Assembly: GCA_026120185.1 (NCBI GenBank)
Contig: JANUWF010001176.1
Location: 5,589,501-5,653,500, forward strand
DNA: 64,000 nucleotides
Reading direction: 5' to 3'
DNA from: Voacanga thouarsii
Lineage: Eukaryota; Streptophyta; Magnoliopsida; Gentianales; Apocynaceae
Below the pieces are notes generated by a model. That model did no database searches and was not told the DNA's origin. It worked only from the letters and a program-made list of their open reading frames with translations. Positions 22,030 through 31,901 of this stretch are shown piece by piece (positions within the stretch are counted from its first letter, which is position 1; every line of letters begins with the position of its first letter). The translations under genes and the position numbers were made by a program.

Positions 22030-22713
22030 CTATAAACTTTGAGCATCACTAGAGTCACTGGAATCTTCAGAAGTCTCAAAAGAAGGTTCTACTAGCCATC
22101 CTATACTGCTGTTAGGAGGATCTATCACACATTCCTTTGCGAAAGCAAAAGATCAGGGCTTATTCTTATGCTGACCTAAAACGTCCTCCTCATCTTTTCT
22201 ACCCTTCAGCTTGGCCTTAACTCCGCATCCTTAAGCTTTTCCATAGGTAACATTAATGCACTCTTAGGTTTCCTAGATTCTGACTCATATGACTCACTTC
22301 CTAAAACCGTTAGAATTCCTTCCTCTATTGATGGGGTCATAGGTGTATCAATTCTATCCCCTTCATCAATCACTTCACTTCACCTTGCCCTCAAGTTCTC
22401 CTATCTCCCCCTCAATCCCAAATCCTCCTAGCTCATCCTCACTCTCATCGTCCATTGCTTCTCCATCCCCTATCTCCCCCTTATCATCTCTTTCATACTT
22501 TACTATATCCCTATTCTCCTTAAGTGCAGGCATTTCAGGTATTAGGTCCTCGAGTTCTTTCTCTATTTCAAAGTCTTCTATCAAAGGTGACTCATGGTCT
22601 ACCACGTCTTCACCCAAAAACCATCCACCTTCCGGTTCTGTCTCTAAATCAGATGATGATGAATCTGGTACGCGGATAGGGCTAGGTGCTCTACCACTTA
22701 CGGGACCACACAT
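22030..22713 (-). pseudogene. GYP2 pre-gag acidic ORF (unknown function)
   Basis: Sense-strand ORF between PBS and gag. It starts at 22,713 just after an in-frame stop (MCGPVSGRAPSPIRVPDSSS) and is strongly acidic, with EIEKELEDLIPEMPALKE and MDDESEDELGGFGIEGEI. A frameshift near 22,375 continues as EVIDEGDRIDTPMTPSIEEG and SYESESRKPKSALMLP. Further breaks lead to a tail reading CVIDPPNSSIGWLVEPSFET then SEDSSDSSDAQSL and a stop at 22,030. The tail aligns with GYP1: I-D, three residues, an N/S-S pair, G-x-L-x-E-x-x-F-E-x-S, then acidic/Ser residues. No known domain is recognised. Confidence 0.62.
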
Positions 22714-22877
22714 AAAAGGCTAGCTCTGGTTACAGCTACAGATCTCCTAGTCATCCTATAAAAAAAATATAAAGAAGTCAGAACTAAATCTCAGTTCCTA
22801 GTGTTCAAGTACTATTTAAAAAATCTCAATTCTTAGGGTTTAGGTATTATTCAATCAAGTCAATTGCCTAAACCTAA

Positions 22878-22889
22878 TCTTTGATACCA
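22878..22889 (-). other. GYP2 primer-binding site, degenerate
   Basis: The minus strand reads TGGTATCAAAGA, two changes from the initiator-Met PBS in GYP1, at the same distance from the LTR end. Confidence 0.8.
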
Positions 22890-22922
22890 CTTATAATACC
22901 CCACAACCTACCTACCCAAATA

Positions 22923-22944
22923 GGATGGGGATGTCATCCCATCC
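22923..22944. other. GYP2 LTR hairpin near the PBS end
   Basis: GGATGGG and CCCATCC pair perfectly (7 bp) around GATGTCAT. It occupies the same place as the GYP1 hairpin at 10,702-10,717, with paired base changes. Confidence 0.6.
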
Positions 22945-23524
22945 AGTAAACCAAGAGTCTTTATAATGCGGTATAAAAGAAAAATAGCTAATAAAATAAA
23001 AAAAATAATCTTGTTACAACTAAAACTAAAACTTACACAAGTTCGAAATCTAAAATTAACAATCATCTCTCAAAAGAAATACAAAGCTTAAACAGAATAA
23101 AATAAACCTCCAGTCTTATTCATCCAACCTGCAAAATAAAATCACCCCCTAAAATCATGATATAAAACAGTGTGAGATTAACATCTCAGTAAGTCCCGTG
23201 TGTGTGAATGTTGCATTTGAACATTTCGTGAATGCAAATTTATCAAAATCACAAAATAAGTTTGCAAGCCAAATTTCATCAATAAACAGCTATTGAGTGG
23301 AGCAAGGCTCAACATATTCAAGACAATTCTTAGTAAATCATCAACTTATCAAAACCATATATTCATTAAATAAGGATTAGCAATGATTCAATAATAATAT
23401 CAAAGTCCATATCATGATTACCATCATGGTAACGTACTAATGTAACCGTTCAATATTGGGCAGTGGGTGATCCACCTACTAGAGTGAGATACTTCATCTC
23501 TACACCCAACACAATGGTTGTCCA

Positions 23525-23553
23525 CTGCAAAAAAAAAAAAAAAAAAAAAAAAA
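23525..23553. repeat. poly-A run
   Basis: About 24-25 consecutive A inside the GYP2 LTR. No retroposon body precedes it. Confidence 0.9.
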
Positions 23554-26021
23554 GAGTTCACATGGACCAACATGCTAGCCCGGACTGACCTGACTAAATA
23601 GTACTGTAGCCTCTTTAAGCTGAGTTCATCTTCTAGAGGGGGCCTCTTGCCAGAAGACTCACTCTATCTCTCCAAGACTAGTAGCACTAGCCTACCCCCA
23701 CTGAGCACTCAACACTCACCATTTAGGTGTAGAATCATTTTTCTTGTTTTCGAAATCATTGATTACCTTGTCTTTGCAAAAGGTAGTTTTCACATCAAGG
23801 TTTTCAAAACGTTTTAGTGATAAGAAAAAGGAAACCGTTTTCAATAAAAAGTTGAGGTTTGACAAAATCATTTGGAGGATAAAGTATCCACGTTGTCAAT
23901 TCAAGTATCAAAATACCACCATAACATTAATCCTTTTCAACCATCGTTTCAATCATCATGTCAATCATCATCTGACACCATTTCAATATCATTGTACAAA
24001 AGACTGGCAAACATGGAATATTTAGCAAAACAATTATGTAAAGACATACTTGAATATTCTCAACAATCAACCAAAGAAATGCTTATCCTCTCTTTCACTT
24101 TCTTTCTTATCTAGAATCAATAATTCTACAAGTAGAATCCAAATATGAATCCACTTATCTCCTCATGCATAATGAATCCCTCTGATCATATTTTTCATCC
24201 AATTCATCCATAGCATCTAGATAGTTTAATTTATTAGATCACCTCTATAGCTTTCCATGGTCATACATCTCATCATTATGCATGCTTATAATCGATTCAT
24301 ATCAACTATGCAATGACTTCCATAATCAATCACCATTAACTCCACATATTAACCCTAATTGCATCAAAAGATCTCATCTTTATTCAACATACATTAGATC
24401 TAGGTCATCATAGCAATGTTTAGTCATATTCAACGTCATATATGCCTAGTTCAACGTATTGCACCATCAAAGTTTGTTCATCTAGTCTAATCATGCCTTC
24501 ATGCTAACTTCATGCATAATAATATCACCATATATTCAACCCTAGTTTAAATTAAAAGAGTTAAACCTCAAATACCTTTTTGATGGCACAACAAGAGCAA
24601 AGGTGGTGCCTTTGGTACTTGATTGAGTTTATTTTGGAGAGAAGAGTTGATTGGTGGCTCTTGGACCATTGGTTCGAAAATCTCCAACAAGAAGGGAGAA
24701 GAATCAGACACTTGATGACCGAGATTTAGAAGAAAAAGAAGAGTAGAATCGAAAGAGTGTTGATGAAGGTTGAAGAGTTGCTTACCTTGTTCTTAGATTC
24801 CAATTTTGGTGGAGATTGGTGTTGTTATGGCTAAAATATTGGAGAGGGTTGGCGGCTGGAATTTTTGTGCAGTAGAGGGTGTTTAAGATTTGATTGAGGG
24901 CTATTTTGATGATCAAAATAGGTTGGAGTTGGGTGTTTTAGTGTTTAGGAGAAGCTTATCTTGTTTTGGACTCGTAATCATAAGAAGGAAAAATGGCAGT
25001 TTTTGGTCTTTCTTGGGGTGGCCAAATTTGATCAGGTTTTGGAGGGTTTTTTAGGCTGGTTTTTGGTTTCCAAGATGACCAAAATAAAGAGGAAAAAGGA
25101 GGAAGAAAAAGGTTGCTTTCTTGACTCTTGTATTGGCAAAAAAGAGAAGAAGAAAGGTGATGGCTTTTGTGTAGTTGTTTTTTGCTAAAACAAGAGAGAA
25201 TTTTGTGAGCAATAAATGCTGGAATCTTCATGTGTTGTGTGTGCTCAAGGTGGCCGAAATTAGGGTGATAAGGAGAGGAGAAAATCTGGTTATTTTCTTA
25301 GCTTAAAGAGCTTTAATTTGTTAAAATTACTTAGGGTAGATTCCTCCTATATTTTAGAGAGAGGGAGAGGAATTAAGACATCCATTAGTGGTGGCTAGGG
25401 TTTTACTTTTTTTAGAAAATTCAAGTAATAAAAATAGAATATTAGTCCAAGAAATAATTTAGTTAATGTCCTAATTTATTTTAGACAAAAATAATTAATT
25501 AAAGAATAATTATTTTTGGTGATAAAATATAGTTTTATGGAATAAAGCTGAATTTCCTTTCCTTAAATACTAAATTTCAGAAAAGGCATTAAATCTTGTG
25601 GAAAAATAGTTATTTCCATTAAAGGTTGGACAATATCTCTTTATTTCCGAATAAAACTCTTTAGAGAAAATCAACTTTGGGGGAAACCTTCCTTCTTTTA
25701 AAAATTAGCAGCTTTAATATAGTTTCAAAAAATAAATTTTCTATATTTTTCTTTCCATAATAAATCCCTTAAATAAGAACTTCAAGAAATTCTAGATGTT
25801 GGAATATTTAACTTCGAAAAATATTAGAATAAAATATTTACTAAAGAATAATAAGAATTTAATTTACCAAAATTCCTTTTTAGCAAAACCCCAAAATAAT
25901 CACATTCCTATTTTTTAGGGATTGGGAAAACAAAGTGGCAGCTAGCCTAGGGGTTTCGAGCAAGAGGTGAGGAATTAGGGGAAAATTTTAATTAAAAATA
26001 AGAAAGAAAAGGTTTGCAAGA

Positions 26022-26090
26022 ATCGGGATTTGAACTCAAGTCACCAAAGATTATTCACCAAGCTCTAACCACTATTCCACAATAACTCTT
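26022..26090 (-). other. tRNA-like module in GYP2 LTR
   Basis: The minus strand has TAGTGGTTAGAGC (close to a tRNA A box) and GAGTTCAAATCCC (close to a B box). The sequence between them has drifted and the anticodon stem pairs poorly. It lies about 250 bp inside the U3 end of the LTR, as in GYP1. Confidence 0.5.
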
Positions 26091-26379
26091 GTGAGAATAT
26101 CCATTAACTAAATTCCTACAAATCTAATTCAACTCACTTCATTATTCTTCCAATAAATTCTATTCCATATGAACAAAAAGCTCTACCACCTCATATAACT
26201 CAACTATATCCAAATAAATTATTCCATAAAATATCAAACACGCAAATCATATATGCTTAAAAAAAAAAGCTTAAACTTATCAAATAAAAATATATGATGT
26301 GATGCCATGCATGTCTTTTCCCATCAACTAAGGCTGGTTCAAAATGGGTTATTACTTTGTAGCCTAACTCAACACAGAT

Positions 26380-27750
26380 ACATGTATCCTTTTGAAAGGT
26401 ACATAGACATTACCTACACGTGGATGACACTATAGTATATGATAGTAATATGGTCTTCAACATTGTGATCAAATATGCCTTGTTTCAAATAACAGGTTCT
26501 TGCATCGTTTAAAGGTCAAAGCGAAAAATAAGGCTAGGGTAGAAGGATCAATTTGTAATGCATATCTAGTCGAAGAAGTAGCAACGTTCATTTCATCCTA
26601 CTTTGAGCCACATGTTCAAACAAGACATATACAAGTGGCACTCAATGAAGAGGAAATAACTGAGTATGTGCATGAACAATCTTTGCTCTCAATTTGCAGC
26701 GTTACAGGAAGGGTCTTGGGGAGGATACAAACTCGATTCCAGACATCCGAGGAATTCAATGTTGCCACAAATTATAGTTGCATAGCTGGGATGAGATGCA
26801 ACTATATATTAGGATTTTTTTTCTACTTCATTGCGATCCCATCACATGGGTTTTACAGAGTTGGAACTAGAGAGAAGGATCGAGAACGATTTTGCTGGAT
26901 GGTTAAAAAATTATGTAAGTGCTTACAGGTTTCAAACATCAGTGAGTGTATGATTATGTAATTGACTTCGAAATCAATATTTCGGACACAAACTTACGAA
27001 ACATTGGCATTCTTGCAAGTGTGTGACCTAACCAATGGAGTGACAAATAAATGTTTGCAAAACCTTTCATAAGGACTGTCGAGAAAGGTGAAACCATTTC
27101 AAGGATACGTTATTAATGGCTATAGATTTTACACGAGTGACCATGAATAACATAGAAAAAGTGCCAACCACTGAATTTATGTTAAAGGTGCCGAGAACGA
27201 GCATGACAGTGTTGATTATTATAGTGTCTTAAAGGAGGTTGTTAAACTTCAATTTCCTGGTCATCCAATCCAAAAAGTTGTGCTTTTCAAGTGTGATTGG
27301 TTTGATCTTACACCAAATTGAGGATACACCCTCAATGAAAGTTAGTTGATATTAACTATAAGAGGCGGTATCCTAAATATGACCCTTTTGTATTAGCCCA
27401 GCAAGTACATCAAGTATACTATGCTACATATCCTTCCACTAAAAGATAAAAATCTGAATGGATGGCAGTCTGCAAAATAAAAGCTCAACATGTGTTTGAT
27501 GGATCTATTGTTGATAGGGCTTATGAAGAAGTTGATGACAATACTGTAATGACTATATTTTTGTTGGTCAATCTTGAGCCCTTAACATACGTGAAAGGTA
27601 TAATGAGATGTTAGATATTCAGGAAAAGATATTAGAATATGATCGAGACCATGATGAGGATGACAGTGAGGGTAATTGGGAGATAGATTCTGAGACAGAA
27701 GTTGATTCAGAGGAGTTCATTTTAGAAAATGATACAAGTAAATAGTACAA
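26380..27750 (+). pseudogene. CAC1 TNP2 transposase C-terminal part (DUF4218 and DUF4216)
   Basis: It begins RYMYPFERY, followed by an apparent intron ending ATAACAG near 26,493. It then reads LHRLKVKAKNKARVEGSICN, AYLVEEVATFISSYFEPHVQ and TRH, the hallmark of the DUF4218 part of CACTA TNP2. The DUF4216 part follows in shifting frames: GYVINGYRFYTSDHE, EHDSVDYYSVLKEVVKLQFP, VVLFKCDWFDLTPN-stop-G, YKRRYPKYDPFVLAQQVHQV and KSEWMAVCKIKAQHVFD. Several stops make it a pseudogene. The catalytic DDE part would lie in the missing left half. Confidence 0.9.
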
Positions 27751-27894
27751 CCTGGCAACAATCTATCTTTTTTAACATGCTTTTTGTCATCTTTTTTACT
27801 TATTACACTAACAAAGAAGGAGATCACAATTTTTGGAACTTGTTTACACTGAAAAATATCATTGTAACAATATTTTTTTCCTCTACGTAGATAT

Positions 27895-29480
27895 GTCTAC
27901 TGGAGAGCAACTGTCTACTGATGACTCACAACATACTCGGTCATGGGACTGTATGCCATCACCATCTCCAGCTCCTCAGATACCACTAGCCGAGTAGGAT
28001 AGAGATTCCCCTGCAGTTCCATCATCTTCAGCATCGCATCATACTGGTTCACAGGCACAGGATCCCCGACCACTGATTATACCACGAATGGACAAGTGAG
28101 AAATATTTCACGTATATTATTACTTTATGAGTTTTTGCTTTTCAATTTAATATCATTTAATTTATATGTTCTTTGCTATTTTTTTATTTTGATGTGAACT
28201 AATGTTGTTTTGCATTACATTGTTTTTCATATTAAATCAGTATTTTGCTACTAATTTATTTCATTTTCATATTTCGTGTATGACATGTCCTATTGTTGTT
28301 TCACTTGGTCTAACCATCGAAGATTTGTTGGTTCCAATAGATGTGCACGGGAGATCACATCCATATTCTAGAGGTACTTTGACGAGCCGTACACTACGTA
28401 TGCTGATGTCTTAATGAGCGTGAAGAACGTCTGGTTTGAGGAGTTTGGGGTAAGTTACTAACTATTTAATATATTATTTTAGTTTTTTGACTCCATATAT
28501 GTTTTCAATGAATTGTTTTGACATAACAACCTCGATATATAAATCATTTTTTTGTAGAAACTATTTTATTTGGCCGATGAGCATAGTGTAAAAACTCAGT
28601 CCAACTGGGAGTATAAGTGCCATACTTGCTTTTCTGATGCCCTATCGAGGCTGCGAGGACGACCTCGGCTGGCTAGACTCTCTCATGAATTGACTCTCGG
28701 TATTGGGAGGCGATGTAATAATGCTAGAGTACACAGGAGTTTCACCAGCTCTCCTTCACTGCTCGAAGGAACTGGATTCAGGGCACCATCACCCATACTA
28801 GAGGCTCAATCTCATTTATAGTCCACAAGAAGCATATGAAAAATTACTTATAACATTACATATTTTGTAATTTTAATGTGCTTTTTCAATTTTCGGGACA
28901 TTTCTTTTATGAATTAAATTTTTAATTGTAGCTACAGAAAATAGGCGACAGCTTCAGCCACATCGAATGGTACAAGAGGCTGCACACATTTCAGGGTAGG
29001 AGAGACAGAGATAGCATGTCAGCGAGCGTTCTTGCAATATACTAGTAATGATTTATGAATTCAATACTTTAAAATGATTTTCGCTTATTTACAATTTCTC
29101 ATCAATCAAACTAACTTTAAATTTGATTTCAGGACAACATGACATCTTAAAGGGAGCATCTTACACAGGCATTTTCCTCCTCTTCTGCTAGTGTTACATG
29201 TTCAGTTGTCTCGAACGACAGGGCACTATTTCTCAAGGCGGCGGGCGAGTACAATCGAGGACGCGTGCAAGGACTTGGTTTTGAGACTTTTCATGTTAGA
29301 CAATTACTCGATCAGGGTTCCTTGCCATCCACATCATCTACACCCACTGAGATAGAGGACATAGTAGAGAGGAGGGTTGAGGAGAGAGTACATGCAATGA
29401 GAGATAAGTTGAAGAAGAATTTCTATAGAGAGGTTGATCATATGGAGCTTCAAATTGGTGGATTTATGACCATGATGTAA
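27895..29480 (+). pseudogene. CAC1 second gene (plant Ptta/En/Spm transposase-like)
   Basis: The exon-like start is MSTGEQLSTDDSQHTRSWDC, a Ser/Pro-rich region. Near 28,345-28,450 it reads YADVLMSVKNVWFEEFG, followed by a clear intron (GTAAGT at 28,450 to TTTTGTAG at 28,559) and KLFYLADEHSVKTQSNWEYK, CHTCFSDALSRLRG. A further exon-like piece (about 28,932-29,015) reads SHIEWYKRLHTFQG. The last (29,210-29,480) reads NDRALFLKAAGEYNRGRVQG then IEDIVERRVEERVHAMRDKL, predicted coiled coil. The order matches transposase_24-type proteins, thought to bind subterminal repeats. Internal stops indicate decay. Confidence 0.78.
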
Positions 29481-29869
29481 GAAAAGCTTGGAATAAAGCT
29501 TCCAATGTTCTAGCTAATTCAAAAGGATGATGAGGTGGACGAGACTGATGGAAGCTTTATTTCGCCACTAGATCCCTATCCTTAGAGATACTCTCGTCCT
29601 CATTCTCCATTCCCACTTTTTTCAACTAGTGTCACTACTCCCATAGTGTAGGATTTTATTATAGACAATATTCTGTACATTATATTTACTTAATTTTTAT
29701 ACATTTATGTCAAATAAGTGTATTTTTCAGTACTGAGATGATTGTTTGTTATGTTGCATTTTAATGAAATCGGAATTACATTTTATTTTAAATTTAAATT
29801 TGTGTGGTTTATATTTTTTTATATATGGTTCAACGGTTCAAAATAAAAATAAAATCGGTATTGTAATAG

Positions 29870-30522
29870 GGAAACAAATTAGCGACGATTTAGCTAGCCT
29901 ACAAATTAGCGACAGCATAGCTACAACCAAAAAAAAAAAAAAAAAAACCATGACTTCGCTGGCAAAGCCATCGCTACACACTAGCAAATTAGCAATAGTT
30001 TAGCTACATAATACCTACGATAAAATTACCGACCGTTTAGCTACAGAAACAACTAATTTTACCTAGAAAATGCCATCGTTAAATACTAGCCAATTAGCTA
30101 TGGTTAAGCTTAAGTCGTCACAACACTATAGCTAATCTTGTGATCGTTTAGAGATGGTGGGTATTTTGATTCACAAGTTTCACTATGTTTTGCGATGGCA
30201 GTGGGCCATCAGCAAACCTTTTCAAATATAGCGATGGATTAGAGATGGTGTAATTATATTTCTAATAATATGTTATTCAAAAAATTGTTCCTAGCTATTT
30301 CTATCCCGTAGCTATTCAGAACTTTGACTTGACTCTGGTTTTACTGTTTCCCGTCTCAAATCTATCGCTACTAGTGACTGTGTTTTCATCCCGCTGCAAA
30401 AACTTATTTAGCGACTAGGATTTCAACTATCGCTTCTTTCATCAGCATGCTATCACTAACTATTTTTAGCGATGGTTTAGCTAGGGATATTGTCGTCGCT
30501 AATTTACTATTTTCTTGTAGTG
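29870..30522 (+). repeat. CAC1 subterminal repeat array and terminal inverted repeat
   Basis: Variants of ATTAGCGAC followed by xxTTTAGCTAC recur in both orientations about a dozen times, for example near 29,878, 29,903, 29,986, 30,027, 30,228, 30,408, 30,466 and 30,495. The array ends in TTTTCTTGTAGTG. Such arrays bind the CACTA accessory protein in En/Spm. An A-run (29,929-29,947) lies inside the array. Confidence 0.85.
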
Positions 30523-30525
30523 TTA

Positions 30526-30976
30526 ATGTCAAAACTCACATCTATAGTGTGTGAATACATCCTGTAGCAATCATATGTGTAGTAATAAGTCTTCTTTTTC
30601 TTACTTAAATGAAGATTTTTATTCTACTATGAGTTTTGGAGATTACTCTATTGTGAATGTAATAGGAAAGGGTGACATTAATATAAAAACCAAGCATAGT
30701 TTTATAGAAATAATCTCCATTATTTTTTATATTTTTTTATCTAAAAAGGAACTTGTTGAGTGCTATTCAGTTTCAAGAGAAGGATTATATAATTACTATT
30801 CAAAATGTTGCTTATGAAATATATGATCCTTCTAGATGTGCTATTACTGTTGTAAAAATAAGCTCAAACAAGCTATTTCTCCTGAATGTGCTCAATCTTG
30901 TTTGGTGATTGAAGTAAAAGATTCATCATGGCTTTGACATTTTTGGTATGGTCATTTAACTTTTAGTGGATTACAA
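30526..30976 (+). pseudogene. COP2: copia protease/GAG-pre-integrase fragment
   Basis: The reading NTSCSNHMCSNKSSFSYLNE matches the copia protease start (usually DTGCSNHM), with the catalytic Asp changed to Asn. It continues FYSTMSFGDYSIVNVIGKGD and INIKTKHSFIEIISIIFY. In a shifted frame come YEIYDPSR and a GAG-pre-integrase-like W-H-x-F-G-H segment. Both ends are cut: the left by the CACTA terminus and the right by an LTR-like segment starting TGTAATACCCC. It looks like the insertion site of CAC1. Confidence 0.8.
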
Positions 30977-31901
30977 TGTAATACCCCATTTACTTACACA
31001 TGAGAATGTAGTAGTAAGATTTGTATTCATTAGCACATTACATGTTGATAATTTATTTGTAAGAAAAGTGTGTCTAATTTTTTTATGATTTTTGTCTATA
31101 CTTGAGATAATTGTGTGGAAAACTTGTTCATATTTATGTGATTATATTGAAGTGATTAGTAGTGAATAATTATATATTAGGAATAGGGAATTAATTATAA
31201 GAAATTGTTATATTCCATTATTAAGAAAAAAACTATTTTTTAGAGTAAATTGATATAATCAGTTTTACAAATGACTCAATATTGATTTATATTAAATAGA
31301 AACTCTATTTTAATATTTTGACCATTTTGATTTTTGACTTAAATTAAGTTTGACTTTTGAATGACCTTGACCTTGAACCCTTTGAACCTTTTGAACTATT
31401 TGAACTTATGATTATTTATTTTGGATCAAGGCTAATTTTATTAAATCAAGCTCTAGTGTGATAAAAAGTTAGTAAAATCCTAATTTTGCCCCCTATGTGC
31501 CGCTGCCCTTGGAGCCATCTTGGCCCTTGGATTGATTTGATCTTAGCGCTTATTCTTATTAATTCCTAGATATCCATTTTATAACTTATCCAAATATTTT
31601 AATCTTTATCATCCATTTATTTTAATCTCATCTATATACTTGAAATAATCTCTATCCTCCATCTTGCTAAATTTTTTACACCCATTTATATATCTTATCC
31701 AAGATGATTTAATCCTAACTTTACATTTTTAATGATTTCCACCTTACACTTGAATTTATCTTGGCCATCCATTTAGATATATCTTATCCACCTATTTGTT
31801 TTAATCTTGGCATTACATTTAACACAATCTAAGCCATTTAATTCAAGTCTTATCCAAGGTAATTTAATCAAGACCTTACATCTTGTTAAATGATAGCCCT
31901 A
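30977..31901. repeat. AT-rich LTR-like segment with degenerate repeats, unassigned
   Basis: It starts TGTAATACCCC directly after COP2 and ends directly before the GYP3 LTR start. There are no coding motifs. The right part (31,560-31,890) contains four or five degenerate copies of a unit built on CTTATCCAA followed by TTTAATCTT and a TTACA stretch. It could be a truncated LTR of another gypsy element. I see no gene in it. Confidence 0.45.

Larger units (their letters stand above)
15913..26341 (-). mobile_element. GYP2: second Ty3/gypsy chromovirus, 3'-truncated
   Basis: This minus-strand element keeps its 5' LTR (22,892-26,341), PBS, pre-gag acidic ORF, gag, protease, RT, RNase H and most of the integrase. 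The integrase C-terminus, chromodomain and 3' LTR are missing beyond 15,913, where an Athila-type LTR begins. A complete Athila LTR (20,052-21,643) interrupts gag. Domain order and motifs match GYP1, but the sequences differ at many positions throughout, so it is a different subfamily. Confidence 0.9.
22892..26341 (-). repeat. GYP2 5' LTR, 3.45 kb
   Basis: The left limit is set by the PBS. The right limit is the TTCA at 26,341, whose complement TGAACC matches the TGAAACC start of the GYP1 LTRs. It shares with the GYP1 LTR a hairpin near the PBS, the block CTCAGTAAG followed by CCGTGTGTG, a region with GAGATNCTNC and CTACACCCAA, and the tRNA-like module. It contains an A-run at 23,529-23,553. 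The ORFs inside (such as 24,956-25,231) are not conserved in GYP1 and are taken as chance. Confidence 0.85.
26342..30522 (+). mobile_element. CAC1: CACTA (En/Spm) transposon, 3' portion
   Basis: The right end is a typical plant CACTA terminus, TTTTCTTGTAGTG at 30,510-30,522 (inverted: CACTACAAGAAAA). A subterminal array of short GC-bearing repeats (29,870-30,520) precedes it. Upstream lie remnants of a TNP2-type transposase gene and a second gene. The left half is not present: the element begins inside TNP2 where GYP2 ends, so GYP2 probably inserted in it and the other half was lost. Confidence 0.9.

Noticed and set aside
24956..25231. Overlapping ORFs of 75 and 91 codons on opposite strands
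   Set aside because: Inside the GYP2 LTR. The composition is A/G-rich on one strand, there is no counterpart in the GYP1 LTR, and no motif is recognised.
26500..26961. Independent host gene of 153 codons
   Set aside because: The protein is the DUF4218 part of a CACTA TNP2 transposase, followed by broken DUF4216 and a CACTA terminus.
29929..29947. Poly-A tail of a SINE or processed gene
   Set aside because: It lies within the CACTA subterminal repeat array, which continues on both sides. No retroposon body or target duplication is seen.
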